DNA of 64,000 bases. Origin: Mesorhizobium huakuii (GTDB taxonomy: Bacteria > Pseudomonadota > Alphaproteobacteria > Rhizobiales > Rhizobiaceae). The stretch is taken from the NCBI RefSeq assembly GCF_030160235.1, contig NZ_BSNY01000035.1, positions 62,001-126,000 on the forward strand, written 5' to 3'. The notes under the pieces were generated by a model. It worked only from the letters and a program-made list of their open reading frames with translations. It made no database searches and was not told where the DNA came from. Below are positions 1 through 9,465 of the stretch, in pieces (position 1 is the first letter of the stretch; each line of letters starts with the position of its first letter). The position numbers and the translations under genes are program-made.

Positions 1-11
1 GCACATCACTC

Positions 12-593
12 TCAATAATGCGCGTAGCCGCTCGCTGGGCATTTCTGGGAAGCGGGAACCTGAAAAGTGCCGTCAATGCCGCTGCAGTTGCGGAATCTGG
101 GGTTCTGCGGCGCCGGGGTAACCGCCCTTCGCTTGCCCTCGATGGCCGTGGGGACTCCGGAATTTTGCGCGTAGCCGCTCGCCGGGCATTTCTGGGAAGC
201 GGGTACCTGGAAGGCGCCGTCAATACCGCTGCAGTTGCGGAAGTCGGGTGATCGCGGAGCCGGGGCTTGCGTGACCTTGGCGGGCCTTGGCTTGCCCTTG
301 AGGACCATCCAGATTTCGGTTGGCTGGTCGAGCTGCAGATTGTTTATGTCGGAATAGCTGATGCGGCCGCTGCGTATCCCATCGGCAATGCGCTGGCAGA
401 ACAGGGCCGGCATGCGCTCCTGCGAGACCCCCATGAACAAAGCCATGTCATGCTTGAACGCAAGGTCCGCGCGAGCTGAGGCGATACATTCGTTCATATC
501 CGCCTTCGGGTCACGCTTGGCGCCTGCCTGCGAGGACTGGCACACCGCCAAGACGACGACCGCGCCAAGCAGAAGAGAAATGCTATTCTTCAC
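12..593 (-). CDS. Small exported protein with duplicated Cys motif
   Basis: Unknown protein of 193 residues. I chose a GTG start because a purine-rich GGGGG stretch lies just upstream and the first 23 residues form a signal peptide (hydrophobic core LLLGAVVVLAV, then a possible cleavage site near SSQAG). The middle part is polar and ordinary. The C-terminal third holds two near-identical copies of a roughly 26-residue motif beginning FRNCSGIDG and ending CPASGYA, each with two cysteines. The copies are joined by a basic linker, and the DNA of both is also very similar (about 15-90 and 160-245). It is probably secreted or periplasmic, with disulfides in the repeated unit. I do not recognise a family. 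It lies downstream of argG behind a terminator. Confidence 0.6.
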   Translation of the reverse strand: MKNSISLLLGAVVVLAVCQSSQAGAKRDPKADMNECIASARADLAFKHDMALFMGVSQERMPALFCQRIADGIRSGRISYSDINNLQLDQPTEIWMVLKGKPRPAKVTQAPAPRSPDFRNCSGIDGAFQVPASQKCPASGYAQNSGVPTAIEGKRRAVTPAPQNPRFRNCSGIDGTFQVPASQKCPASGYAHY

Positions 594-700
594 GGTCAAA
601 CCCCCAAAGCCCGCAAATGAACCTAAATCAAGCCGCCAAAAAGTCAAACAGGAACTGGCTGCGGGTGGTTTCATTTCATCTATATTAGAAGTTACAAATA

Positions 701-725
701 AAAACCCGGCGTCTCCGCCGGGTTT
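701..725 (-). terminator. Terminator downstream of argG
   Basis: Perfect 9-bp stem (AAACCCGGC with GCCGGGTTT) and a 6-nt loop. Read on the minus strand it is followed by a T-rich run, as expected of a factor-independent terminator for argG, whose stop codon lies about 40 bases upstream. Confidence 0.8.
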
Positions 726-764
726 CTTAGGCATGATTGATGGCGCCAGGCCGTTGTCTGGATA

Positions 765-1988
765 TCAGCCCTTGCGGTTGCGTGCCGCCAGCGTGCGCAG
801 CCTGAGCGCATTGAGGCGGATAAAGCCGGCGGCGTCCTTCTGGTCGTAGGCGCCTCGGTCGTCCTCGAAAGTGACCAGCGCGTCGGAATAGAGCGTCTTC
901 TTCGACTTGCGGCCGGTGACCATGACATTGCCCTTGTAGAGCTTCAGCCGCACCGTGCCTTCGACGTCTTCCTGGCTCTTGTCGATCATCGCCTGCAGCA
1001 TCAGCCGCTCGGGCGAGAACCAGAAGCCGTTGTAGATGAGTTCGGCATAGCGCGGCATGAACTCGTCCTTGAGGTGCGCGGCGCCACGGTCGAGCGTGAT
1101 CGATTCGATGGCGCGATGGGCGACGATCAGGATGGCGCCGCCGGGGGTTTCGTAGACGCCGCGCGATTTCATGCCGACGAAGCGGTTCTCGACCAGGTCG
1201 AGCCGGCCGATGCCATTGTCGCGGCCAAGATCGTTGAGGGCGGCCAGCATGGTCGCCGGCGAAAGCTTCTTGCCGTTGAGCGCTACGGGATCGCCCTTCA
1301 GGAATTCGATCTCGATCTCGGTGACCTTGTCCGGCGCGTCCATCGGCGAAACGGTGCGCTGGTGCACGAATTCCGGCGGCTCGCTCCACGGATCTTCCAG
1401 CACCTTGCCCTCGGAAGAGGAGTGCAGCAGGTTGGCGTCGACCGAGAATGGCGCCTCGCCCCTTTTGTCCTTAGCCACCGGGATCTGGTGCTGCTCGGCG
1501 AAGTTGATCAGGTCGGTGCGCGACTTGAACGACCAGTCGCGCCATGGCGCGATGACCTTGATGTCGGGGTTCAGCGCATAGGCCGACAGCTCGAAACGAA
1601 CCTGGTCGTTGCCCTTGCCGGTGGCGCCATGCGCGATCGCATCGGCGCCGGTCTCCCTGGCGATGTCGACGAGGTGCTTGGAGATCAGCGGCCGCGCGAT
1701 CGAGGTGCCGAGCAGATAGGTGCCTTCATAGACGGTGTTGGCGCGGAACATCGGGAAGACGAAGTCGGCGACGAATTCCTCGCGCACATCGACGATGCGG
1801 ATGTCCTTGATGCCCATCATCTCGGCCTTCTGGCGTGCCGGCTCCAGCTCGCCGCCCTGGCCGAGATCGGCGGTGAAGGTGACGACTTCGGCGCCGAGTT
1901 CGGTCTGCAGCCATTTCAGGATGATGGATGTGTCGAGGCCGCCGGAATAGGCGAGCACGACTTTCTTGACGTCTTTGGTCTTGGACAT
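765..1988 (-). CDS. argG: Argininosuccinate synthase
   Basis: Joins citrulline and aspartate using ATP to make argininosuccinate, the penultimate step of arginine synthesis, in the cytoplasm. The protein has 407 residues, normal for the family. The N-terminal PP-loop AYSGGLDTS (residues 14-22) binds ATP, and the rest matches the argG family throughout, including [11 protein letters not shown] and [11 protein letters not shown]-like stretches. The start MSKTKDVKK was chosen over longer in-frame starts because the family begins just before the PP-loop. It is transcribed alone and ends at a clear terminator. Divergent from the c-di-GMP gene across a 380-base spacer. Confidence 0.96.
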   Translation of the reverse strand: MSKTKDVKKVVLAYSGGLDTSIILKWLQTELGAEVVTFTADLGQGGELEPARQKAEMMGIKDIRIVDVREEFVADFVFPMFRANTVYEGTYLLGTSIARPLISKHLVDIARETGADAIAHGATGKGNDQVRFELSAYALNPDIKVIAPWRDWSFKSRTDLINFAEQHQIPVAKDKRGEAPFSVDANLLHSSSEGKVLEDPWSEPPEFVHQRTVSPMDAPDKVTEIEIEFLKGDPVALNGKKLSPATMLAALNDLGRDNGIGRLDLVENRFVGMKSRGVYETPGGAILIVAHRAIESITLDRGAAHLKDEFMPRYAELIYNGFWFSPERLMLQAMIDKSQEDVEGTVRLKLYKGNVMVTGRKSKKTLYSDALVTFEDDRGAYDQKDAAGFIRLNALRLRTLAARNRKG

Positions 1989-2368
1989 TTCTGCTCCGTC
2001 GGTAGCGGACGCCTGGGCACGGACGTCACGCATTGTCGGAGCGCCTTTTAGCAGGAACGGCAAAGCGAGCAAGCGCGCGCGGCGCCAGACCGCTGATCCA
2101 GTGCGCCGGCGGCGATGCGTCAGATCAGGAAGACATCCCGGAGGATCGCCATCCTGACGCTCTTTTTCGAAAACCGGTTCCCACTTTCCGCGATCATGCT
2201 CGCGGAAAACAACCTGCTACAATCATGGGCTGCATTTTTGCCGAGGATTTAAGCAAGTTTTCATGTCCTGCCGCTAAACCAGCGACATTGAGCTGCCTGG
2301 CCACGCAACCGTGGCAAAGCGGCCTTTGCCCGTTTGTCACGGGCGTCCTCGGGCTTGGACCATTCCTG
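1989..2368. repeat. argG / c-di-GMP gene spacer with GATCATGC-type palindrome
   Basis: This 380-base divergent spacer carries no convincing gene. A palindrome at 2185-2208 has a perfect 9-bp stem (TTTCCGCGA / TCGCGGAAA) around TCATGC and is preceded by a CGAAAACCGGTTCCC stretch. This combination resembles dispersed intergenic palindromes of rhizobial genomes; related inverted repeats occur here at 29988-30007 and 51039-51081. Promoters for both flanking genes must lie here, but I could not assign them with confidence. Confidence 0.55.
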
Positions 2369-4447
2369 ATGCGCGTCATATCATGCATCGTCACGGAGCA
2401 TAATCTGTGGCTCGTCCTGCTGGCGGCGCTGATGTGCGTCACCGGCTGCTGGGTGACGATCGGCCTCCTGGACCGCGCCCGGAAAACCGTCGGCGTGCAG
2501 ATGCGGGGATGGTTGTTCCTGACCGCGGTCGCGGCCGGTTCCTCGATCTGGTGCACGCATTTCATCGCCATGCTGGCCTATCGGCCCGGCGCGCCGATCA
2601 CCTTCGATCCGGCGCTTACCATGATCTCCCTGGTCATCGCCATGGTCGGCACCGGGGCGGGCTTCGGCCTTGCGCTCGACAAAGGCCGCGGCCTGGCGCC
2701 GGAATGGGGCGGATGCCTTGTCGGGCTGGCGATCTCGGCCATGCATTACACCGGCATGATCGCCTATCACGTGGCCGGCATCGTCGAATGGGACGCCTTC
2801 TACGTCGTCGCCTCGGTGTTGATCGCGATGGCATTCGCCGCCGTGGCGATCGGACAGGCGGTGCGCCGGCCGTATCGCTGGTCGCACTATCTCGGCATCG
2901 GCCTTCTGGTGCCGGCGATCGTCGGCCTGCATTTCACGGCGATGGCGGCTGTGGCGGTGACGCCGCTTTCCTTCATCACCACGGGCACCAATCCCGATAT
3001 CCTCGAGGCGATGGCCGTCGCGGTCGCCGTGGTCGGCCTGATCGTCGCCGCCACCGGCTTTGCCAGCTATCTGATCGACGAACGCGGCCGGCTCGAAAGC
3101 TTCGAGCGGCTGCAGCATCTTGCCCTCAACGATTCGCTCACCGGTCTTGCCAACCGGGTCGCCTTCAACGATCGCCTCGACCATGAGATCGAGCGGGTGC
3201 GCGAGGATCAGGACATGATGACCGCCGTCATCGTCATCGACCTCGACCGTTTCAAGGAAATCAACGATCTCAGGGGACACGCCGCCGGCGACCAGGCGCT
3301 CAAGATCATCGCCCGCAGGCTGGCGAAGCTGACCGGCGACGGCGAGTTCGTCGCCCGGCTCGGCGGCGACGAATTTGCCGCCATCAAGCGCTTCAAGGAC
3401 CAGAACGACCTGCTCGGCCTGGTGTCGCGGCTGGAGAAATCATTGTTCGAGCCGTTGCGGATCGACGATTTCGAGAGCGTCACCGGCGCCAGCATCGGCG
3501 TTGCCGTCTATCCGCGCGACGGGGCCGACCGGGAGAGGCTGGTCAGCAATGCGGATCTGGCCATGTACCGGGCCAAGAACGACGTGACGCGGGCCGTCTG
3601 CTTCTACGAATCGGCGATGGACGAGACGGCGCGGGCGCGCCGCGCGCTCGCAACCGACCTCCGCCAGGCGATCGAACGCGGCGAGCTCTCGCTGCATTAT
3701 CAGGTGCAGACTTCGGTGCAGACCGGCGCCACGTGCGGCTACGAGGCGTTGCTGCGCTGGACGCACCCCGTGCACGGCATGGTCCCGCCGGCCGAATTCA
3801 TTCCGATCGCCGAGGAGAACGGCTCCATCCTGGCGATCGGCGAATGGGTGCTGCGCACCGCATGCCGCCAGGCGGCCTCCTGGGACAATGGCCACAAGAT
3901 CGCGGTCAACCTGTCGCCGGTGCAGTTCGCCCATGCCGATCTCGCCACGCTCGTCCACCAGATCCTGGTCGAGACCGGCCTGTCGCCGAAGCGTCTCGAG
4001 CTCGAGCTGACCGAATCGACGATCGTCGCCGACAAGGTGCGCACGCTGCATGTGCTGCGCCAGATAAAGGCGCTCGGCGTGACGATCGCGATCGATGATT
4101 TCGGCACCGGCTATTCCTCGCTCGACACGCTGCGCTCGTTTCCGTTCGACAAGATCAAGCTCGACCGTTCCTTCATGGCCGATGTCGAGCGCAGCCCGCA
4201 GGCCAAGGCGATCATCCGCGCCGTGCTGACGCTGGGGCGCAGCCTCGACATTCCCGTGCTTGCCGAAGGCGTCGAGACCCATGTCCAGCTCACCATCCTG
4301 CAGGTCGAAGGCTGCAACGAGGCGCAAGGCTATTTCCTTGGCCGGCCCAAGCCGATCGATCAGATCGTGCTCATCGGGGAACCCGATGCGCAGGATGGCC
4401 GACCCACCTTCAAGCAACCTGCCAGGATGCGGACTACCGCCGGCTGA
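2369..4447 (+). CDS. MHYT-GGDEF-EAL cyclic-di-GMP regulator
   Basis: Membrane protein of 692 residues that probably makes and/or degrades cyclic-di-GMP. The N-terminal 240 residues are a seven-helix MHYT sensor with its three signature repeats visible (CTHFIAML, MHYTGMI, LHFTAMA); this domain is thought to bind a metal and sense a gas or redox signal. A GGDEF domain follows with intact RLGGDEF near residue 330. The EAL domain has YEALLRW near 458, ELTES, DDFGTGYSSL near 575, KLDRSF and AEGVE, so the phosphodiesterase residues look intact. The start was placed at MRVISCIV, just before the first membrane helix; longer in-frame starts add a low-quality leader. Which activity dominates cannot be read from sequence. 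Confidence 0.9.
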   Translation: MRVISCIVTEHNLWLVLLAALMCVTGCWVTIGLLDRARKTVGVQMRGWLFLTAVAAGSSIWCTHFIAMLAYRPGAPITFDPALTMISLVIAMVGTGAGFGLALDKGRGLAPEWGGCLVGLAISAMHYTGMIAYHVAGIVEWDAFYVVASVLIAMAFAAVAIGQAVRRPYRWSHYLGIGLLVPAIVGLHFTAMAAVAVTPLSFITTGTNPDILEAMAVAVAVVGLIVAATGFASYLIDERGRLESFERLQHLALNDSLTGLANRVAFNDRLDHEIERVREDQDMMTAVIVIDLDRFKEINDLRGHAAGDQALKIIARRLAKLTGDGEFVARLGGDEFAAIKRFKDQNDLLGLVSRLEKSLFEPLRIDDFESVTGASIGVAVYPRDGADRERLVSNADLAMYRAKNDVTRAVCFYESAMDETARARRALATDLRQAIERGELSLHYQVQTSVQTGATCGYEALLRWTHPVHGMVPPAEFIPIAEENGSILAIGEWVLRTACRQAASWDNGHKIAVNLSPVQFAHADLATLVHQILVETGLSPKRLELELTESTIVADKVRTLHVLRQIKALGVTIAIDDFGTGYSSLDTLRSFPFDKIKLDRSFMADVERSPQAKAIIRAVLTLGRSLDIPVLAEGVETHVQLTILQVEGCNEAQGYFLGRPKPIDQIVLIGEPDAQDGRPTFKQPARMRTTAG

Positions 4448-4568
4448 TGCTCCCCGCCACAGGCTGGGAACTGTTCGTTGCCGAAGCGATTGCCATGCTG
4501 GATCAACGCTTTATCTGGCGCCGGCACAGCGCATCCTGTATAAGCCTGCGCGTTCCCTGGGGCCTGCC

Positions 4569-5210
4569 ATGTCCTTCATTCCCGACACCGCCACGCTGAT
4601 CCAGTTCGCCATCGCCACCGTGATCCTGGCGATCACGCCTGGTCCCGACATGACCTTGTTCGTCTCGCGCACACTGAGCCAGGGGCGCGCCACAGGCTTT
4701 GCCTCGATGGCGGGCGCGCTGTGCGGCACGCTGATCCACACCACGCTGGTGGTGGTCGGCGTCTCGGCGCTGATCGTCGCCTCGCCGATGGCCTTCTTCG
4801 TGCTGAAGATCTTTGGCGCGGGCTATCTCGTCTTCCTGGCCTGGCAGGCGATCGCCAAGGGCTCGGCCTTCTCGCCGGAGAAGAAGACGGGTCCGCAAAT
4901 CTCGCTGCTGCGGAGCTGGGCGGCCGGGCTTGGCGTCAATTTGCTCAATCCGAAAATCATCCTGTTCTTCATGACCTTCCTGCCGCAGTTCGTCTCCGCG
5001 CATGATCCGAACGCGCCGGGAAAGCTGTTCTTTCTCGGTGCCATGTTCATCGTGCTGTCGATCCCGGTCACCGTGCCGATGGTGCTGGCGGCGGAGAAGT
5101 TCTCGGCAGCGATGAAAGCCAGCCCGCGCGTCACGCGGGTGGTCGACTATCTCTTCGCCGGTGTGTTCTCGGCCTTCGCGCTCAAGATCCTGACGGCCCA
5201 GGCGAAATAG
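4569..5210 (+). CDS. LysE/RhtB family amino-acid exporter
   Basis: Inner-membrane exporter of 213 residues with about six hydrophobic segments. The family signature ITPGPDM near residue 23 is followed by the expected helix pattern, and NLLNPKIILFFMTFLPQF in the middle is typical of the LysE/RhtB/CmaU superfamily. Members export amino acids or derivatives such as homoserine, threonine or lysine; the substrate cannot be told. The last 29 bases overlap, on opposite strands, the end of the convergent small membrane protein gene. Confidence 0.85.
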   Translation: MSFIPDTATLIQFAIATVILAITPGPDMTLFVSRTLSQGRATGFASMAGALCGTLIHTTLVVVGVSALIVASPMAFFVLKIFGAGYLVFLAWQAIAKGSAFSPEKKTGPQISLLRSWAAGLGVNLLNPKIILFFMTFLPQFVSAHDPNAPGKLFFLGAMFIVLSIPVTVPMVLAAEKFSAAMKASPRVTRVVDYLFAGVFSAFALKILTAQAK

Positions 5211-5664
5211 AAGCGTTGTCGTCCCTCCACCAGCTTCCGGCCCAGCGCCCGGCGCTCAGCCAATAGAAGATGCCGCCGACCATGCCGCCGCCGATCACCG
5301 CCATGATGGCGCTGGTGTCGGTCACCGCGAAGGTGGAATCGGGCGAGTGGTCGACCAGGCCGAGGAAGACGGCGGCCACCACCGCGCCCGCCAGCGCATA
5401 GTACAGCCAGTCGCGCCGGCCGAGGATTTCGGCGAGCAGGATGACGAGCACCGCCGGCAGGAAGGCGAAATAGGCAACGAACAGGGCGACGAAGGGGATC
5501 GAGAAATACAGCGAAGCCGTTGCCGTCGGATGCGTGTGGTCAGGCGTGTAGCCGAGCGAGGCCAGGAACAGGACGTTGAGGAAGGCGCTCGCCGCCAGCG
5601 AGGCGACGGCATAGCCGAACAGGATCATGGCAAAGCGCACGAGATAAGCGACGAGACGGGTCAT
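5182..5664 (-). CDS. Small membrane protein, last gene of rlmN operon
   Basis: Unrecognised 160-residue protein with four predicted membrane helices separated by short loops, and a Gly-rich segment GGGMVGGIFYWL near the C-terminus. Its ATG overlaps the TGA of the upstream gene (ATGA), so it is probably translationally coupled. It resembles that gene in size, helix layout and the ending ([14 protein letters not shown] there, GGMVGGIFYWLSAGR here), which suggests an old tandem duplication. The 3' end overlaps the convergent LysE gene by 29 bases. No function can be assigned. Confidence 0.7.
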   Translation of the reverse strand: MTRLVAYLVRFAMILFGYAVASLAASAFLNVLFLASLGYTPDHTHPTATASLYFSIPFVALFVAYFAFLPAVLVILLAEILGRRDWLYYALAGAVVAAVFLGLVDHSPDSTFAVTDTSAIMAVIGGGMVGGIFYWLSAGRWAGSWWRDDNASISPGPSGS

Positions 5665-6110
5665 CCGGGATCTCGCGGCATCAGACGGCCGGACCTGCGC
5701 CCGGCCAACAGCCAGTAGACCGAACCGGCGATGGTCCCGGCCGTGGCCAGGAAGCCGAGAAAGCCCGGATTGAACACAAAGCCTCCGGCCGAGCCCGGGA
5801 CAAGAACGCCAAAGGCTATTGAAGTGATCGCGCCCGTGACCGCGAAATAGAACCATCCCCGCAGCGCCAGCCATTCGGCGACCAGGATCGCGGGGCCGAC
5901 GATCAGCAGCGCGCAGACCGCCACGGTCAGCACGGCGAGCGGAAACGACCCCAGCCAGTCGAAGGTGAAAACCAGGGACCAGTTGCCATATTCGATGCCT
6001 TCCAGCAGCGTGATCAGCAGGACGGGCACCAGGATCGAGGTCAGCACGCCGGCTATATAACCGACGGCTATGATGGCGATGCGTTTGAGCCCGGCGACGA
6101 GACGGCTCAC
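5661..6110 (-). CDS. Small membrane protein, middle gene of rlmN operon
   Basis: Unrecognised 149-residue protein with four hydrophobic segments. The GTG start was chosen because it overlaps the rlmN stop (GTGA), and the end of rlmN supplies a strong ribosome site (GGGGAGG) directly upstream. The last residues ([12 protein letters not shown]) parallel those of the next gene, so the two are probably distant paralogues. Both are tied to rlmN by overlap, but nothing in the sequences links them to RNA modification. Confidence 0.7.
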   Translation of the reverse strand: MSRLVAGLKRIAIIAVGYIAGVLTSILVPVLLITLLEGIEYGNWSLVFTFDWLGSFPLAVLTVAVCALLIVGPAILVAEWLALRGWFYFAVTGAITSIAFGVLVPGSAGGFVFNPGFLGFLATAGTIAGSVYWLLAGRRSGRLMPRDPG

Positions 6111-7339
6111 GCCTCCCCGTGCCCCGCGATCATCATGGCTTCCAGCGCCAGCCGGTCCACTTTTCGCATGCGCTCGGATTCCGATTTCAGCTGGCCGCAG
6201 GCGGCGAGGATGTCGCGGCCGCGCGGCGTGCGGATCGGCGAGGCATAGCCGGCATTGTTGATGTAGTCGGCGAATTTCTCGATCGTCTCCCAGTCCGAGC
6301 ACTGGTAGTTGGTGCCCGGCCACGGGTTGAACGGGATCAGATTGATCTTGGCCGGAATGCCCTTGAGCAGCCTGATCAGGCCCTTGGCATCCTCGATGGA
6401 ATCGTTGACGTCCTTCAGCATCACATATTCGAAGGTGATGCGCTTGGCGTTCGACAGGCCGGGATAGGCGCGGCAGGCGGCGATCAGTTCCTTCAGCGGA
6501 TACTTCTTGTTGATCGGCACCAGGAGGTCGCGCAGATCGTCATTGGTGGCATGCAGCGAGATCGCCAGCATGACGCCGATCTCCTCGCCGGTGCGGAAAA
6601 TCTCGGGCACGACGCCGGAGGTCGACAGAGTGATGCGGCGCTTGGACAGGGAAAGCCCGTCGCCGTCGGAAGCGATCAGCAGCGCCTTCTTCACCGCCTC
6701 GAAATTGTAGAGCGGCTCGCCCATGCCCATCATGACGATGTTGGAGACTTTGCGGCCCTCGGCCGGCACGATGGCGCCGTCGGGCGTGTCGCGGTCGGGG
6801 AAGTCGCCGAGCCGGTCGCGGGCGGTGAGCAGCTGGGCGAGAATCTCTTCCGCCGTCAAATTGCGGACCAGCTTCTGCGTGCCGGTGTGGCAGAACGAAC
6901 AGGTCAGCGTGCAGCCGACCTGCGAGGAGATGCAGAGCGTGCCGCGGCCTTCCTCGGGAATATAGACGGTCTCGATCTCCACCGGCCGGCCGGCGCCGCG
7001 CGGCGGAAAGCGGAACAGCCATTTGCGGGTGCCGTCGGAAGAGATCTGCTCCTCGACGATCTCGGGACGCGCGACGGTGAAATGCTTGTCGAGTTCGGCG
7101 CGCAGGTCCTTGGAGATGTTGAACATGCCGGCGAAATCGGAAACGCCGCGCACATACATCCAGTGCCAGAGCTGCTGGGCGCGCATCTTTGCCTGGCGCT
7201 CCGGCACGATGCCGGACGCGACGAGCGCTTCCGCGAGCTCGGCGCGTGTCAGGCCGATCAGCGACGGCTTCTCGGGCGCGGCGCGGGCGCGCAACGCGTC
7301 ACGGGCACCTTCAGTGGTGAGGTCGAAGGAAAGGGTCAT
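6107..7339 (-). CDS. rlmN: Dual-specificity 23S rRNA/tRNA adenine C2-methyltransferase
   Basis: Radical-SAM enzyme that methylates C2 of A2503 in 23S rRNA and A37 in some tRNAs. The protein has 410 residues. The radical-SAM cluster motif CxxxCxxC is at C143, C147 and C150 (CTLTCSFC). The two cysteines used for methyl transfer are C136 (in [10 protein letters not shown]) and C381 (in DILAACGQL). Other family motifs include GMGEPLYN and ISLHATND. It heads a three-gene operon with overlapping stops and starts. The spacer upstream towards the chloride channel gene carries heptamer-type repeats. Confidence 0.96.
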   Translation of the reverse strand: MTLSFDLTTEGARDALRARAAPEKPSLIGLTRAELAEALVASGIVPERQAKMRAQQLWHWMYVRGVSDFAGMFNISKDLRAELDKHFTVARPEIVEEQISSDGTRKWLFRFPPRGAGRPVEIETVYIPEEGRGTLCISSQVGCTLTCSFCHTGTQKLVRNLTAEEILAQLLTARDRLGDFPDRDTPDGAIVPAEGRKVSNIVMMGMGEPLYNFEAVKKALLIASDGDGLSLSKRRITLSTSGVVPEIFRTGEEIGVMLAISLHATNDDLRDLLVPINKKYPLKELIAACRAYPGLSNAKRITFEYVMLKDVNDSIEDAKGLIRLLKGIPAKINLIPFNPWPGTNYQCSDWETIEKFADYINNAGYASPIRTPRGRDILAACGQLKSESERMRKVDRLALEAMMIAGHGEA

Positions 7340-7437
7340 GGTCGCACTGATATAAGCGGTTTGCGGCCGATTTCATCCATCGTGCCGGGAACTGAAGCGC
7401 GGCGCATAGCACAGGTTGAGGGCAGAGTCATGCCGGG

Positions 7438-7535
7438 GTAGGGGAATAGGAGAGTAGGGAATAGGGAATAGGCAGTGGGCAGTAGGCAGTAGGGTAAGTC
7501 CAACTTCCTTATTCTCCTGCTGCCTATTCCCTACT
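7438..7535. repeat. AGTAGG/GGCAGTA repeat array with inverted copy
   Basis: Degenerate short repeats of the GGGAATA and GGCAGTA type fill about 60 bases. A reverse-complement block follows: AGTAGGGAATAGG at 7453-7465 is matched perfectly by CCTATTCCCTACT at 7523-7535. The array lies between rlmN and the ClC gene, ending just before its start. The same heptamer forms a cleaner array at 20833-20910. Confidence 0.85.
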
Positions 7536-7548
7536 GAAGAGGACAGAC

Positions 7549-8904
7549 ATGGCCCCTCAATCGCGAAAATATCCCATGCTGCGGCGCTCGCGGGCTATGT
7601 GGGGCTCGCGGCGCGTGTGGCAGCCGCGGCTGGTGTTCTGGGCCGGCGCGGTCTCTATCGGCGTCATCAGCGTGCTGTTCGCGGTGCTGGCCGACAAGGC
7701 GCAGGCGCTGTTCCATATGATGATCGGCGATAGCGGTGACCGCCGTTTCTATCTGCCGCTCGCGGTCACGCCGCTGGGGTTCGTGCTGTGCACCTGGCTC
7801 GCCCACGCCTTCTTCCCGGGCGCGCAAGGCAGCGGCATTCCACAGGCGATCGCCGCGCGCCATCTGCGTGATGACGACGATCGCAGCCACCTTCTGTCGC
7901 TGCGGCTGGCGGCGGGCAAGATCGCGCTCACCGTCATCGGCCTGTTCTGCGGCGCTTCCATCGGCCGCGAGGGGCCGACCGTGCAGGTCGGCGCCTCGCT
8001 GATGCTGCAGGCGGCGCGCTGGGGCGGCATGGCCCAGGCGCGCGGCCTGATCCTGGCCGGCTCGGCCGCCGGCATTGCCGCCGCCTTCAACACGCCGCTG
8101 GCCGGCATCGTCTTCGCCATCGAGGAGATGGGCCGCACCTATGAGGCGCGCACCAACGGGCTGGTGCTGACGGCGGTGATCCTGGCCGGCCTCGCCTCGC
8201 TCGGCCTGCTCGGCAACTACACCTATTTCGGCGTCTCGAAGGAGACGATCGCGTTTGCCGCCGACTGGCCGCTGGTGCTCGGCTGCGGTGTCATCGGCGG
8301 CGGCTTCGGCGCGCTGTTCTCGCTGCTGGCGCTGAAGATCACGCGGCGGATCCGGCGCTGGCACACGCAGCAGCCTTTGGCGCGCGCACTGCTGGTGGCC
8401 GCCGTCTGCGGGCTCGGCGTGGCGGTGATCGGCATCGCCTCGGGCGGGCTGACCTTCGGCACCGGCTACGCGCAGGCGCGCGGCGCCGTCGAAGGCACGC
8501 CGCTGCCATGGTTCTTCTTCCTGGAAAAATTCCTGGCCGGGCTGCTGTCGATGGTCTCGGGCATTCCCGGCGGCATCTTCGCGCCGTCGCTGGCGGTGGG
8601 CGCCGGCATCGGCAGTTCGCTCGGGCTGCTGTTCGGGGCCAGCGCGGGGGCCGCGGCGCTGCTCGGCATGGCCGGCTATTTCGCCGGCGTCGTGCAGGCG
8701 CCGATGACGGCCTTCGTCATCATCCTGGAAATGACCGGCAATCACGACAATGTCATCGCGCTGATGCTGGCCTCGATGCTGGGCTACGGCACGGCGCGCA
8801 TGATCTCGCATGAGCCGCTCTACCACGCCCTGTCGCGCGTCTTCATCGCCGAGGCGATACGGCGGCGCAGGGCGGAGACCGTGCCGGAACCAGGTCAGGG
8901 CTGA
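7549..8904 (+). CDS. ClC-type chloride/proton antiporter
   Basis: Membrane protein of 451 residues from the ClC family. The three anion-pathway motifs are present: GSGIP (94-98), GREGP (139-143) with the gating glutamate E141, and GIFAPSLAVG near 345. E193 in FAIEEMGR corresponds to the internal proton-transfer glutamate of E. coli ClcA, which argues for an H+/Cl- exchanger rather than a passive channel. No cytoplasmic CBS domains are present. It stands alone and is followed by a strong terminator. The first 25 residues are basic and cytoplasmic. Confidence 0.92.
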   Translation: MAPQSRKYPMLRRSRAMWGSRRVWQPRLVFWAGAVSIGVISVLFAVLADKAQALFHMMIGDSGDRRFYLPLAVTPLGFVLCTWLAHAFFPGAQGSGIPQAIAARHLRDDDDRSHLLSLRLAAGKIALTVIGLFCGASIGREGPTVQVGASLMLQAARWGGMAQARGLILAGSAAGIAAAFNTPLAGIVFAIEEMGRTYEARTNGLVLTAVILAGLASLGLLGNYTYFGVSKETIAFAADWPLVLGCGVIGGGFGALFSLLALKITRRIRRWHTQQPLARALLVAAVCGLGVAVIGIASGGLTFGTGYAQARGAVEGTPLPWFFFLEKFLAGLLSMVSGIPGGIFAPSLAVGAGIGSSLGLLFGASAGAAALLGMAGYFAGVVQAPMTAFVIILEMTGNHDNVIALMLASMLGYGTARMISHEPLYHALSRVFIAEAIRRRRAETVPEPGQG

Positions 8905-8910
8905 AAAAGC

Positions 8911-8940
8911 AAAGGGCCGGGCTTTGCCGCCCGGCCCTTT
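8911..8940. terminator. Bidirectional terminator between ClC and ialB-like genes
   Basis: Perfect 12-bp stem (AAAGGGCCGGGC / GCCCGGCCCTTT) with loop TTTGCC between two convergent genes. The T-run is on the minus-strand side (GCTTTTTCAG), so it best serves the IalB-like gene but can stop both. Confidence 0.85.
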
Positions 8941-8961
8941 CGCTTCAAAGCGAAGTTTTGC

Positions 8962-9465
8962 CTATTTGCACTTGGCGATCGACGACAGCGCCGCCGAGAT
9001 GCCCTTCAGCGAGAAGACATAGGAGGTGGGATTGCCGCGGCCGGACTTTGCCGTCACCTTCATGTCGGTGCCGGTCTTCATGGCGGCGATCAGTACCGGT
9101 TCCTCGGCGGCATTCTCGACCCAGGCCGACTTGCCGCGCGTGAACATCGAGAAGGACTTCTTGTCGATGGTGACGGTTGCCTTCGAGCCTTCCTGGAAAT
9201 TGTAGCCGGCGATGAATTGCGGCTCGTAGGACACCTGCTGGCCGGGACGCTGGCTGACGAAGAAGAACATGTCGCCATGGTCGAGCGTCGGCGGCTGCTT
9301 GTCGGTCGGCACGGTGAGCACGTAGCAGACCTTGCCGCCCGATGCCTGGTAGCTGTAGGTGCCCCAGGCATTGTGCTGGCCGATCTTGGTCGCCTGCTGC
9401 GCCAGAACAGGCGCTGCCGAGGCCACCAGGACCAGACTTGAAACCAGTGCTATCAATCCGCGCAT
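8962..9465 (-). CDS. Invasion-associated locus B (IalB) family exported protein
   Basis: Periplasmic or surface protein of 167 residues. It starts with a clear signal peptide (LIALVSSLVLVASAAPVLAQQ, cleavage likely after the second Ala of VLA). The mature part has the IalB-like beta pattern: GKVCYVLTVP, then a long segment rich in short strands, and a second cysteine two residues from the end (AKCK) that may pair with the first. In Bartonella, IalB is tied to erythrocyte invasion, but free-living rhizobia carry several paralogues whose role is unknown. It is a single gene ending at a terminator. Confidence 0.8.
   Translation of the reverse strand: MRGLIALVSSLVLVASAAPVLAQQATKIGQHNAWGTYSYQASGGKVCYVLTVPTDKQPPTLDHGDMFFFVSQRPGQQVSYEPQFIAGYNFQEGSKATVTIDKKSFSMFTRGKSAWVENAAEEPVLIAAMKTGTDMKVTAKSGRGNPTSYVFSLKGISAALSSIAKCK

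Noticed and set aside
1074-2051. Long plus-strand open frame opposite argG
   Set aside because: It is the complement of a clearly conserved gene and has shadow composition (many Arg, Asp, Gly and His).
7438-7535. CRISPR-like array (also 20833-20910)
   Set aside because: Heptamers without spacers are simple tandem repeats, and no cas genes are present.
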